Shown here piece by piece: positions 1-11,374 of a stretch of 64,000 nt of DNA. Every line of letters starts with the position of its first letter. Positions within the stretch are counted from its first letter, which is position 1. A model generated the notes under the pieces. The model was not told where the DNA came from and made no database searches. It saw only the letters and a program-made list of their open reading frames with translations. The DNA is from Gymnopilus junonius. Lineage: Eukaryota > Basidiomycota > Agaricomycetes > Agaricales > Galerinaceae. The stretch lies in contig JADNYJ010000017.1 in the NCBI GenBank assembly GCA_015501075.1, positions 62,001 through 126,000 on the forward strand, written 5' to 3'. A program made the position numbers and the translations under genes.

Positions 1-616
1 AACCTCATAGCCATTCAGCACTAGAGGGAGGTCTCATGAATCCACGTCTGAGCTTACAGGGCCGGATGTCGCTCGACGGATGGAACGTTCCCGCGGACCG
101 TGGGATGGACATCCACATGGGAGGCGTTAATGCTGGACGACCCGGTAGACACGGCCGGCAGAGCTCTTTGTACAGAGCGCAATCAACAACGCTATTCAAT
201 GCATTTGAGGGCCCGGATGGGGACATTCCGGCACAGAATGGTTCTGCAGTGCATTCCCAACAACATATACGACAACCCAGCGGAGACCTGCAACAACTTC
301 CAGAGGAGGAATGGGAAGAGGATGAACACGCATTCGACCGACGGATGCTTCTCAATAAAGGAACACGGCGGCAGCAGCCCCAACGACCAGGTTCGAGTTC
401 TCCCCTACCGCCATCGAGGCATGGGTCGCGGAGCAACAGTCATTCCCCAATACCAGATTCTTCCTTGACGGACGTGCGGATATCGCCCAGGCCATAGGGA
501 ATCCGGTTCAGCTTGATCCGTATGACCATGGATATTTAGCTCCTGTTAACCTCTTCCTTCCCTTTGGGTGTCACTTTGTATTTATACTGTGTGGAGCATA
601 CCTGCTGCGTGTATGA
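1..616 (+). CDS. 3' end of an unrecognised gene (partial)
   Basis: The gene would enter from the left edge. Two overlapping open plus-strand frames exist here. One runs from about 36 to 497 and is Ser/Pro/Arg-rich and low in complexity. The other is open through about 390-616 and contains AIEAWVAEQQSFPNTRFF followed by a hydrophobic end and a TGA at 614-616. The second looks more like folded protein. A switch between frames through an intron or indel is possible. I do not recognise a family, and the minus-strand ORF over the same stretch looks like a shadow. No function is offered. Confidence 0.25.
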
Positions 617-939
617 AAAAGCTCTCGACCTTGAACCGTCGTCAACCGATTTCTTGGGGTCACCATTACGAGTGGATCATAGACTAGTTCTACAATCCCT
701 GACAACAAAACCACACCCACCTTCACTCCTCTTTCTTCTTTCATAGACTTTTAGCCGACAAATGGACGTGCGATATGATAACGATGATTATGTTTTTAAT
801 ATACCACAAACATCGTACTAATGACTGGGGTCATGTGCTTTACCAAGCGTTGAAAAAGTAACATAAGAAAAGGCACCACAAATGCATACTTCTGGAGTAT
901 GTCGCGGTCAATACTCGTCTGAGAACGACGAACAAAAAG

Positions 940-1012
940 TGGCTCAACCCAGGATCGAACAGGGGACCTTCTGTGTGTGAGACAGAAATCATAACCACTA
1001 GACCATTGAACC
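940..1012 (-). tRNA. tRNA-Val (anticodon CAC), no intron
   Basis: The minus strand folds as a cloverleaf. The acceptor stem GGTTCAA/TTGAGCC pairs fully with one G-U, and the anticodon stem TCTGT/ACAGA encloses the loop CTCACAC, giving anticodon CAC. The T-loop is TTCGATC. A run of five T directly downstream can act as the Pol III terminator. One oddity is the T stem CCCTG/CTGGG, which has a T-T mismatch at the fourth pair. The gene is therefore either slightly impaired or carries a single-base error. Confidence 0.88.
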
Positions 1013-1175
1013 TATAAGGGGAGTTTACCGTCGGTCATAGTAACTCGATTGGGTAAAGATGACCTCGTAAAGTGCCCTTACGGCGCAATTACTTTAAATA
1101 AAAGGTCAACAGCACGAGAAGAGAGTCCACATCTAAAGCAATTAGGTTCAAATTAAATATTCAGGAACAAAAACA

Positions 1176-1260
1176 GGGCCTCACTGGGAATTGAACCCAG
1201 GACCTCCTCCAATCAGAAACTTAACCCAAAGGAGGAATCATGCTACTAGACCATAAGGCC
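1176..1260 (-). tRNA. tRNA-Pro (anticodon TGG) with a short intron
   Basis: The acceptor stem GGCCTTA/TGAGGCC, T arm CTGGG-TTCAATT-CCCAG and anticodon stem CCTCC/GGAGG all pair. The loop begins TTTGGG, so the anticodon is TGG. About 13 extra bases sit after position 37, the usual eukaryotic tRNA intron site. A T5 run follows the gene. A transposon-like element starts 28 bp upstream of the tRNA 5' end (see 1289-2336). Confidence 0.92.
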
Positions 1261-1288
1261 GACAGCAAGTTAGTTACACTAAAGGATA

Positions 1289-2336
1289 CCGTACGTAATC
1301 AGGTACCCGGTCACCCTGGGTACTCGGTCATTCATTTTCTGCAGAGTCAAGATGTAGTCAATTAGTGATAAAATTAGTATCTACAGGTAGCACTAAGTAA
1401 CCTCTATGCGACTGCACTGTTAAAATTTGAGAAAGGTAAATTGTGGAAGGGAGAAAGTCGGTGGAAGAGTAGTCGGCCAGCCAACAGGGTCCATTTCTTA
1501 AAATAGAACACGTTGCGGCGAGATCTTGCGCACATGAAGCGATGAAACTTATACCAATGGTAAAATAAAAGTACTGTGCTCAATTGCACCCCTTCAAACT
1601 ATAAATTCATCTGAGTACAAAGAAACAGGAGGTACTTGATCTGTAGATATTTGATATACTTTCAGCCGCATTAGAAGAACATATTTTAAGCTCTGCAGCA
1701 GCAGCAAGATGACTTGTGCTTAGATCATTAAACCAGAGTATACCCAATTTTTTTCTGTCAAATATTTGTTCTGGAATTGTAGCAACATATTGGATACCTT
1801 TTGGATTTTTTTCGCATTACTATCTCACTGCAGGCGGCCATTTCGCCGTCAAGCCAACAAAATCCAGACATTTTAAGAAGAGATTTTATTAATTTAGGGG
1901 TTGCAGAGATCTCGTGTTTAAAGCTAAAAAGAATTTTCTATGTAATCTACTTTGGAGATTCCAAAAGATTTTGTGGGAATCGGAATAGAACTGGCTGAGT
2001 TAGAGACAGATTACTTTTGGATGCCTTGAAATGGAGTATTTCCTATTACAGGTTGCGATCTTAAATAGTGATAAAACGTAATGAACCGAAAAGCATCAAT
2101 ACAAATTTGTATTAGTTCAGGGTGGCCGAGTACCTGGTAGGCCGGCCGGCTCTCGACTCGCAAAAACAAAATATTCATACAGAGGCAGCAACATACTCTA
2201 AAAATTCCTAACTTCGCATAGGCATTAAATATATCAAATATTCAGTGTTGCAAAAAAATTTGCGCGGTTTCATGCAGTTTTACATGAGCAGTTAGATAAA
2301 ACGTCCTTAGGTGACCGGGTACCTGATTACGTACAG
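1289..2336. mobile_element. Non-autonomous TIR element, Tc1/mariner-like, 1.05 kb
   Basis: Perfect 25 bp inverted repeats lie at 1291-1315 and 2310-2334. The core GTACGTAATCAGGTACCCGG on the left is found reverse-complemented on the right. Extending two bases outward gives ends flanked by TA on both sides (1287-1288 and 2337-2338), the target duplication expected of Tc1/mariner/pogo transposons. The 1 kb interior is AT-rich and has no transposase ORF; the longest frames are about 60 codons and unconvincing. A related word, GCCGAGTACCTGG, recurs inside near 2128-2142 and again near 4751. The element class is inferred from the ends only. Confidence 0.75.
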
Positions 2337-2443
2337 TAATGTAACACTGCCATTGCATGGGAGCGCCTTAAATGCAACTTACAACGACAGACTGCCTTTG
2401 CTCTCGGTAATAATAATAATAATTAAGATTGGGCGTATATGGA

Positions 2444-4584
2444 TTACATCATTCTCTTCCTAAAAAGAATTTGCGCTTTCCTGTTGGGAGAGGATGTGGC
2501 TTGAAACCAAAGGTTGTCTGGTCGAGAACATCCGTCGGGTAATTTAACGTCGTATGTCATCAAAATGTGGGCGAGCATAGTTTTGAGCTCCATCGCAGCA
2601 AAAAATCGGCCTGGGCTGTTGAGAACAACCACATCATCTCACCAAGCACTTTGGTCAAACATATGGAATAAAACGTACCAAGCATGCCGTCCAGTTCCAA
2701 AAGTCAGGAAGTCCAGACTGAGGGAGACCAACTGGTGTTTATCCTCTCCTTCCGCTTGCCGCATCTCCGCGAATCGGAAGCCTTGAAACTCCTTTGGATT
2801 TTTCATATATATTCTAAAAAGGCAAGATATATGTTATCATTAATTCGACGTCTGGGAAGAGGGAATCACCTCGTCCATGTGGGCCGCATATGTCGCCACT
2901 GCAATATGAGTGCCAGCAGGAATCGTGATACCGTTTGAAAAAGTAAAATCTTTCATTGCTTTGCGATTCATTTGCACTGATAAAAGAAGAAAAATTAATG
3001 AGTACACTGAAGAGGAGGTCAAACTCACGTCCTCCAATTGCTAAGCGCTGTGACTCCTTGATGAAACTATCCAATTTGTGCAACCCAAGCACAGAAGTCT
3101 TAGTCCAGCCCTCGGCGCCTAAAATCATTTGAACCTCCTCACGCATGGGTTCAACGTATTGTGGGTATGCTGCCAGGTCGTATAGTAAAGGCGTCAATGC
3201 CTGCAACAAATGTCAGTCCGGATCGCGACCCTGACGCCACAATACATGCCACTGATGTAGTATGAATAGCTGTGAAGTTAACCGTAAGGAGGCGCACGGA
3301 AAGGTCGTAAATGTTTCGTCGCGAAGGATCTTGGGCCTCCTGCAACAACCATGTAATGAGATTATTCTAGACAAGGCGAGACCAGGATAAAGTTAAAAGA
3401 CGGTGGTAAGTGGTGTTGCGAATTTACCGGTCTTTCTGGCAACTCCCCTTGCTCCCGTTCAACTTTCTCCATCTGAGCCTGAAATAAAGGGCCGGTATGT
3501 GAAATTGCCCGCTGAATGCTTCTAGGGACTCTGGTTACAATATTCTTCACAAGACTGGCACGTACATTTTCTGAGTACATTGTTAATGAAAAAAAGGTAC
3601 TACTCACGGTTTAAGTATGTCCGGAAATACGTTGATAATGAGACCTCCCCCAATTACATCCATTGTAAAATCCTCGGCAAGTTTAGTGAAATCTGCATTT
3701 CGGCCTGCAGAAATTTGGTCGGTAAGCAAATTTTCGAAGGTGGATGTTCGCATATGGCTCACACAAGGGCAGGTCGACGAATAAACGGTTGCTTGTCCTA
3801 CTGACACTTTTCATTGCAGTATCAAGTGTTGATATAGAAATCCACTCTGAAATGGTCAATAGTTCAAGTTGTCTATCACGGCGGTCTGGAAAGGTATGCC
3901 TAAAGAATCTACTCACCATTTTCCTTGGTTTGAATATGGTCGCCGAAACCCACTATAATCTCGTCTTTTATATCTAAAAAGCGGGCCCCAAGATTTTCTG
4001 TAAGAGGCGTCCTGATGATTCCGATATGATAGGGATCGACTCGTATTTGCGGCCCAATTGTATAGTCCGTGTGCACGATCTGGTGGAAGGTCTGGCACGA
4101 AAGCCCCGGAAAATGGAGAATACTTACCTCAGAAACTGCCTCCGTGAAGGAGAGCTGGTCGCCTCGTCGGATGTCATCTATCATTTGCGGACCGCTGACC
4201 ATAACTAACCACCTAGAAAGAGTCGGAACTTTGAAAGCGGTTCCGTGGTACTTGGCATGCAGTTAGACGATATATTGCTCCCTTTATCTCTTCGTGGAGG
4301 GTGAACTGGATAAAATATATACCTCGTTATATCCTTTCTGAATCATATCGTGGCCGCGGAATATGAACTTGAATGCATTGTAATATGAAAACATTACCCC
4401 AGAAGACCCTATGGTAGGAATGTGTCTAAGCTACATGCGTCGTGAAGTGTCAGTGATAACTTTGCCACTTTCAGAGCGACCAAAGACTTGCCTGATGCGT
4501 AGTTGCATGCAACCATTTTGAAAGTAGATAGCTGGTCAGCAGCACTACAAGAGCAGGAATGGATGTCGACGGCATAAACGACAT
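2444..4584 (-). CDS. Cytochrome P450 monooxygenase (copy 1)
   Basis: A multi-exon P450 of the ent-kaurene-oxidase/CYP512-like sort frequent in mushrooms. It is an ER-membrane haem monooxygenase with unknown substrate. The start [16 protein letters not shown] forms the membrane anchor and is followed by the exon [20 protein letters not shown]. Helix I reads NFTAIHTTS and helix K has the ExxR motif in KESQR. The haem loop is FGTGRHACPGRFF, with the ligand Cys codon split by an intron (TG|C). The C-terminus is FRKRMM with stop at 2444. The next gene upstream is a close tandem paralogue in the same orientation. Near 2815-2870 the obvious splice (GTGATT...TTTTTAG) puts the next exon one base out of frame. 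Either a weaker donor is used or the copy has an indel, so it may be damaged. Confidence 0.85.
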
Positions 4585-4989
4585 TTTGGGATCGGCGGAA
4601 ATTTTAGAGCGATTCTCCTCAAGTAACGGGTATTTATTTGCCACCTGCCAATTGGTCGATAGGTTCACAAATCCTTTGACAGGTACGTTTTGGGCCCGTC
4701 TGATAAATCAGAAATAGGCTTAGACTGGTCCAGCACAAGCAGGGCTGCGGGCCGAGTACCTGACCGGGCACACGATTTCAGCCTTAAGATTCTCTCGGGC
4801 ATTGGGGTGGTGTTGACTCTATTGATTCCGGCTAAAGCATGCGTCTGTCAGTATAGTAATTGCCATACGAGGTATTTGTTGCGGACAAATCTGGCTCAGC
4901 GTTTCCGATTTGAACCATTATCTTTATTCTTCATCTGGAAGCATTAAAACAGACAAGGACACTGACAAAGATAGCAAAAGGCTTCAAAG

Positions 4990-7097
4990 CTAGACGAAAT
5001 TTGTTGACTTCCGCTTTTTAAACATTACTTCCGCCTTCCTGTTCGGCGAAGCGACAGCCTGAATCCATACGTCCTGCGGTCGTGGGCCGTCATCGGGGAA
5101 TTTGATATCATAGTTGAGTAGCACGTAGGCCAGCATTGCCTTCAGTTCATTGGCAGCAAAGAAACGACCAGGACTGTACATCTCATTACTTAACGTCGGA
5201 CACGACGAGGAGAAAAGTAATGCGTACCAAGCGTGCCTTCCTCCACCAAACGTCAAGAAGTTTTGTTCAAGTGCAACGAACTGGTGCTTAAGGCCTTCCC
5301 CGTCTTCATCACGCAAATTGGCGAACCTGAATCCTTGAAATTCTCGCGCGCTATCATAGTTTTGCTTCAAATGATTGGAAAGACGTGAGTTTCAGAATTA
5401 CCCTAACTAAATTAAATTGGCATACGTCATCCATGTGGGTAGAATAGGTTGCGACAGCTACAATCGTGCCAGCCGGCAGGGTGATGCCGTTCGAAAATGT
5501 GAAGTCCTTGAGAATCTTCCGGTTCATCGAGACTTCGGACACACCAAGATTCAATGCAGCAATAAAGATATACCACTTGCAACTTACCTCCACCTATCGC
5601 CAGCCGTTGAGATTCCTTGATAAAGCTGTCCACCTTGCGCATCTTCGTCATAGAAAGTTTATTCAAGCCTTCCACCTCTATGACAGCCTCGACTTCCTCC
5701 CGCATCGGCGCGGCGTACTCGGGGTGTGCAGCCAGGTTGTAAAGTACATGTGTCAAAGCCTGTGAGAGAGTCATTAAAAAAAAGCAACTCAAACGTAATC
5801 GACTCACATTCGTAGTAGTATGTATAGCTGCAAAATTTATAGTGAGAACACGAATGGCCAAGTCATCGATATTCCTTTGTGGACCCTTAGCCTCGTCTAA
5901 TAGCCAGCTTACAAGATTATTCTACAAAACGCGACGTAAGTAATCAACAACGGCTAGTCAGTAAATCCTGACCGGTTTATCAGGCCTATCTTTGCCATAC
6001 TTCTCTTCTTGTTCAAGTTGTTCTTCAATTAAGGGTTGTAGGTGAGATACCGCACGCTTGATGCTGGCAGGAACCTTGGTTAATATACGGCCCACAATGC
6101 TGTCACATGTACGTCAGCGTCCTGCATCAATCAGAGAGAAAAGTTTCAAGCCCACGGTTTAACCAGGTTTGGGAACATGTTGATGATCTGGGCGCCCACA
6201 ATGACATCGATCGTGAATTGTTCATTCAATTGTCGATAATCAGGGTTTCTACCTGCACATATATATATGTCAGGGATTTACTACGCAGAGCTGGCTCTTA
6301 CGCACACAAAGGTAGACCGACAAATAATCGATTGCTTGTCCGGCAAACAACCTTCATGATCGTCGGTAGTGCTGGAAGGGACATCCATTCTAACGTAATC
6401 GTCAATGCGTGACGTGAAAACAGTAAGGCGAAGACAGCACCATCTTCTTTAGCTGGAATGAGTTCAGAAAAAGCAGTGGAAATTTCGTCCTTAATGTCCG
6501 AGAATCTAATGGCAATATTTCGAGTCAAGGGAGTACGGACAATGGGGATATGGTAGTGGTCGACTCGAACTTGGTGACCTAAGGTATAATCGGTTTGGAT
6601 GGTCTGACAAGGTTTAAATAAGTGAGAAGCATCGCGGGCCTCAAGTAGCAGTATTTGCGCACCTCCGCCACTGCTTCTTCGAAGGACATCTGATCATCGG
6701 TTGCTCGTTTGATGTCATCGATCATCTGTTGTCCACTGACTACGACTGTCCATCGCGATATCGTCGGTACTTTGAAGGCAGAGCCAGGGAACTTACGCAG
6801 GTATCAGACACCATTCTGCAGTTAAAGCGAGGTTACACATACTTTGGTATATCCTTCGTGGATGATCTCGTGGGCGTGGCGGAAAAATCGAAATGCATCG
6901 AAGTACGAGGAGATGATACCAGAGGAGCCGACGGTGGGAATGTGCCTCAGCTACAGATAAAGCAGGTTTAGTTTGCCTCCGAACTGTGAGCTCAATATTC
7001 TCACTTTATAGGTGGTTGAGTTCACCCACTTCCAAGCCAAGTACACGGCCAGCAAAGCTGTTAAAGCTGGCAACGCTGTCGATGTATCAAGATTCAT
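4990..7097 (-). CDS. Cytochrome P450 monooxygenase (copy 2)
   Basis: An intact-looking tandem paralogue of the downstream P450, with matching intron positions wherever I compared them. The N-terminal anchor is MNLDTSTALPALTALLAVYL, then LRHIPTVGSSGIISSYFDAF. Helix I is NFAAIHTTTN, where His replaces the acidic residue common in other P450s; this is usual in this fungal group. The ExxR motif is in KESQR, the haem loop is FGGGRHACPGRFF, and the end is FKKRKSTNFV. The haem-binding Cys codon is again interrupted by an intron (TG|T). The ATG at 7097 was chosen because it precedes the hydrophobic anchor directly; the upstream in-frame extension has no such character. About 405 bp separate its stop from the start of copy 1. 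The pair suggests local duplication and perhaps a shared terpenoid- or lipid-type oxidation role, but no terpene synthase is present here. Confidence 0.93.
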
Positions 7098-8987
7098 GGC
7101 GGATCTCCTCTGACCAGCCAAAGCCTTGGAGGAGTGAGAGACTTTATACCCAGCAGCGATCACTAGAAGGGTCTCAGGGATGGCTTCTTCGTTACCAAAA
7201 GAGGGAAGATGAGCCGGGGCTTAGTCCCACCAAAGAGTAATAAGTCTTAGATAAGATGAGCCCCTAGGCCATTCAAAGTACGGTCTATTGGGCTGTTTAA
7301 AGAGTGAGAAAGGAAGCTGCGCATGCATATGTCAGAATAAATCTCACAGGACTTTGAAAACGAAGCAAGCCGACGCACGCATGACGTTTTTCGAAGTCAA
7401 TTGACCATCATCTGCGCATGTCCGTGTCAATTCCTTCCTTCGGCAGCACATCTATCATCGCCGGAAGCCCTGCATAGGTAGATAGGCCTTGTTTGGAGCA
7501 AATATAACCATAACTATTGGCTGAACAAAGCTTCTGGATGATAGAAATAGCAGAACATCCAGGAGCACCGTTTATTGTCATGCAGTCAGCAACCAATTCC
7601 GTTCTGTTTGTTACGGGCAGTGATAGATACATTCGGCAGTCCGTCATAGGATTTGAAGCTGAATCGAGTGTTAATAGTACAGTACACAACACCCGGGAGA
7701 ACCTGGCCTTAGCAAAGAAAGTTTCCTAGCAACATTACCAATCAAACTCCCAATATTCTACTAGTCGTCGATAAACCTTCAAAGCCATAGAGGGCGACAC
7801 ATCATTGCACCGGTATATTTCCGGAAATTATTTGCGGTAATATTGAGGCGGACACCGGGGGAACCAGCAGTCACAAGCCTAGTCCAAGGGAGAAGGATGG
7901 GCAATGGAAACCAACTGTCAGAATCAACTCGTAGATGTCAACTAGAGGATGAGTCGGAGTCTTGACAGATATAAGTACCACTAGACCAGAGTAGCATGGC
8001 CAGATCGTGCGATATACCGCACGGGAAATATAGAGTGCTGGAGAAGGAGTTAGAAGCATAGATTCAGGTAAGTCCAAGAATAACTAAGTCGACAAAAAAC
8101 TCGGCGGGACAATAACATGAACAGAGTATGGCGGCAAGAGCAAAAAGGCAGGAAGTTCAGACGAACTGAAAAGTTCCGAAACGCCCATATGTACCAAAAA
8201 TAATGAACCACGTCATCCGGGGAGGTCTTCGTACTTCGCTGGTCATTATCACCGCCAACTCTGAGCATGTCGTGCAGGGGTTTGTCCTCTTCAAGGTTTT
8301 CACGTAAATGATCATGGTAAGGCAACCGATGGTGAAGCAGAGGCATCAAATTCACGTTCCGCCGACCCCATCATTCAACATGTACAAATATAAAAGTTTT
8401 CTTATCAACGACAAACCTGCCTTTACTTCTCTCCACGACGCTTTGCCCCCCGTCCATCTGCCTACGTGAGCCAGGATGGGTCTTCCTTCTACATCGTCGG
8501 AGAGTATCTTCGAGAGCTTCGCTTTCGCTAGCAACACTAGCCTTGTTTTCAAGGCCATGATGGATTTCTAGATAGTAGTGAAAGCTACATTCTCAATTTA
8601 GGGAACGAATAATGATTTTGCTTTACTTTGTTTCAACTTCCCGTCATTTAGCACGGTTTCTTTGAAGCCGTTCAAGTTATATTTTTCTTCATTGAATCAT
8701 TTACGATATAAAATCAGGTTGAAAAGCCGTTGGTCAGTGGGCTTGAAGAATACAAATTTGCATGGTGACGCTGCAAGCTTAACAATGGCAAAAGCATGTA
8801 CGAGGGTGCCTACAAAGAGGTGCATAAATTAGATTCCGTATCATCTTGCAGCGAGCCACAGGAACGGCAGTAACAGCACTGTTGTGAGGGCCTGGGATTC
8901 TGAATTTGGCTGTAAGAGTATCTCATGGTTTGCGCAAGGAACTTTATTGTGAATACAGAGAAAAGTGCAGCAGGTGGAAACGAAAAA
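7098..8987. other. Stretch without a recognised gene; short minus-strand ORFs
   Basis: Minus-strand frames at 8352-8558 (starts MALKTRLVLLAKAKLSK), 8190-8355 (contains KTSPDDV), 7871-8077 and 7408-7692 (Cys-containing, ADCMTINGAPGCSA) have a coding look. They could be exons of one small gene, but I could not join them with confident splice sites or recognise a family. The sequence next to 8987 would be the 3' UTR of the S26 gene. Confidence 0.3.
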
Positions 8988-9638
8988 TTAAGCCTTGGTA
9001 CCAGCCGCCTTGGCATCCTCAGCAGCAGCGACAGCAGGGTTAACCTTCTTTCCATCCTTCCAACGGATACGAGGGGAGGGGCACGGTTACGACGGCCCTC
9101 ACGAGAGCGTACACGGACAACTGTAATAAAAGAAGAGTTAAACTATATTCAAGGGAGACAAAAGAGCGTGACAAACCATGCGAGTGAATGGCGCATGATA
9201 CGCAGTAGGCGATTTTGATGTAGAGCTTAGGATAGCGTATTCTGCAAAAGGCGCAAATATGATGGGAAATGAGGGTCGTAACAGATCAAAATAAAACACA
9301 CCTTGGTAGATGCTAGCTCGCTGATATCTCGAACAGCACACTCTCCACCATGTTCCTCACTGTGAAACGTTTATAGCCTTGTCCTTGGGCACACAACGGG
9401 AGCAGTTCGAGCAGCGCATGAAGGTGACTGGCCACGTCCCTTCTTGTTACGGCCGCATTTTTCTTTCTTGTCTAAGAGAGCGGGAGCAGAAAACGATGTA
9501 TGAGCGTCTGTAGTCACAACATCATCCGTAGCTCGAGACCCGCATCCAGCCCAAATCCACCGCGAAATTCCACAAAATAGACAGATGCAACAGAGAGTGC
9601 GACGGCGACGGGTATGGGCGTTGAAAAGGACTCACCAT
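8988..9638 (-). CDS. RPS26: 40S ribosomal protein S26 (eS26), frame broken at several points
   Basis: eS26 sits in the mRNA exit region of the small ribosomal subunit. Exon 1 holds only the ATG (9636-9638) before a GTGAGT donor, a common arrangement in fungal ribosomal genes. Exon 2 (9302-9471) encodes GRNKKGRG, the zinc-binding RCSNCSRCVPKDKA and RNMVES. Exon 3 (9177-9241) encodes LYIKIAYCVSCAIHSH. Exon 4 (8988-9120) encodes VRVRSREGRRNRAPP and a basic/Ala tail. Reading these requires a change of frame at six or more places, each explained by one missing base, for example within CA-GTCACC, ATAAACG, AGTGTGCTG and CCCCTCGT. The introns are retained, so this is not a processed retrocopy. Either the consensus sequence has deletions here or this is a decaying duplicate. 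Confidence 0.85.
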
Positions 9639-10084
9639 CTTGAGTGTCGGTGTCGAAGGCGATGTGTTGGACAGCGACCAGCGGGTTTGTCAGTATCCTC
9701 TGCAGCTCTCGGATGTGACCGAGCGGTTCTCACCGTAGGCGGCTCACGAACACCGGCCCGTGGTGCTTCTTTCTGGGAACAACTCCCAGCGGCCCCAACA
9801 ATGGCGAGTCTCTCCATTGTTGAACGCAACCGTCTCCCCGGCTTTCTTTTGTTCTCGTTCTATAAGCAGCTTTGTGAACCAAATGAATATAGTACGTTTT
9901 GGCTCCTTCTTCTCTCCAACCTTTTCTCTCATCCTTTTCTTTCTTAGTTTTTTTTTACGTTCTCTCGAGCCCGGTGCTCATTGCCCAATTTATTGAAGCC
10001 CGTCTGCTCTGACTAGATTTGTTTTTTAACATCTCGCCATTCTCAAAGCCATATACCCTTCCTGAACTACGAACTGTATTTATC

Positions 10085-11199
10085 ATGCATTTCACTCTTT
10101 CAATCCTTGTCTCCGTTCTTGCGTCAACGTTGGTTTGCACCTGCACCTGCATTAGATGCTGCTACTCTTCTTAAGAATGGTCAGGTTGCACAAAAATTGA
10201 AATGCGCAGTTTGAGGGCCTCAAAGCCACAGTTTCCTGTCAATGTACGTCTTTGCTTATTTATTTTTGACCTCCTCCATCTTAATCCTTAATTTTGCCAC
10301 CCAGCTGGAGAAACCGCGTGCATTGGAAACGCAATCGCAACATGTAACGATGGTCGTTTCGACACTTCCAGAGGACTCTGTGAAAAGACTCAATCTTGCT
10401 TTGCTCTGCCAATGTCAGGACTAACGGAACAGTACGTCGTCGTCTCTTGTTATTCTGTCGCTCTGTTGAGCCTTATCGTCCATTAGACCTTAAGATGCAC
10501 CAGTGAAAATAGTGCACTTTCACTCATAAACGCGACGGTGCAACAGGAGGAATCACAGGAGATGATAACACTAATTCCAATGAGGGATCGAATTCCTCTG
10601 CTGGCGAATCCACCAGTAAGATGGATCAAAACCCCGGCAACTTTACTTCAGTGGCTTCAGCGACAGCTACAGAAGCACGAGACATTGTCACCGTCACCGT
10701 AACTCTTACTGCTACGGCTGCTCCTGTTACAGTTGAAGCCAGCACCGAGACTCTGTCTCCTGAGCAAGCATCCAGCCTCCTCTTTAGCATTTTGGGTCAG
10801 GCTATTCCTACTCCCGATTCCTCCAATTCAACCGCCTCTGCCGCTGTCGCAACCTCCCCTCCAGTCATAGCCACCTCATCTGCTGCATCGGGTTCAAACG
10901 CCCCATCCTCTATCATCCAGCTTACAGCTGTGCAAGTAACGGAATCCCTTCCGTTGGCATCATCGTTCACCCTATCTTCTGCCTCGGTCTCTGTCACACC
11001 AACCAGCATCGTCCAACTGACAGCTGCTCAGGTCACCGAGTCTGTTGCACCCTTGTCCAGTCTGGCGGCTGCAGCAGCGGTGGTCACGTCTGCGCCTCGA
11101 GCCCTTCAAGTGGATATGACTCGGGGAGCTACGGAGGATATTGAGTTCTGTACCAACGAGATGACGCTTTTCTTTCCTCAGGACCATCACGACCGTTAA
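10085..11199 (+). CDS. Secreted protein with CBM19-like Cys-rich domain and Ser/Thr-rich tail
   Basis: It starts with a signal peptide, MHFTLSILVSVLASTL, followed in a shifted frame by ALDAATLLKNGQVAQKL. After an intron comes GETACIGNAIATCNDGRF and CEKTQSCFALPMSG, then another intron and LRCTSENS. The spacing of cysteines and the CFALP motif fit the chitin-binding CBM19-like domain seen in many mushroom secreted proteins. Residues from about 10620 on are a long Ser/Thr/Ala/Val tail, typical of O-mannosylated wall proteins, with an internal repeat (IIQLTAVQVTES near 10915 and IVQLTAAQVTES near 11007). Frame changes by one base are needed near 10130, 10203 and 10545, so the gene is either mis-sequenced or decayed. 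The role (wall or chitin binding) is inferred. Confidence 0.6.
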
Positions 11200-11374
11200 T
11201 TCACTCAATTGTAGCAAGTATCACCATCTCGCATGTAGCATTATATCAGGTCTGAGGAGATTTATTCTCCGTCGCAATCAAGCGGTTCTATAAAGTTTAT
11301 GGGAGTATTAAGAAAGAGTTCTGATGTGTCGCTGACCCTCGTTAGGAATGCTACAGCCATCCAGCTCATGCGTA

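Noticed and set aside
5..436. 143-codon minus-strand ORF with many Cys and Ser
   Set aside because: It is antisense to two open plus-strand frames, has no domain, and its composition mirrors a Gly/Arg/Ser-rich opposite strand.
4740..4800. Possible second copy of the 1289-2336 element
   Set aside because: Only short words (GCCGAGTACCTG, GACCGGG) are shared; no inverted repeat pair or target duplication is visible.
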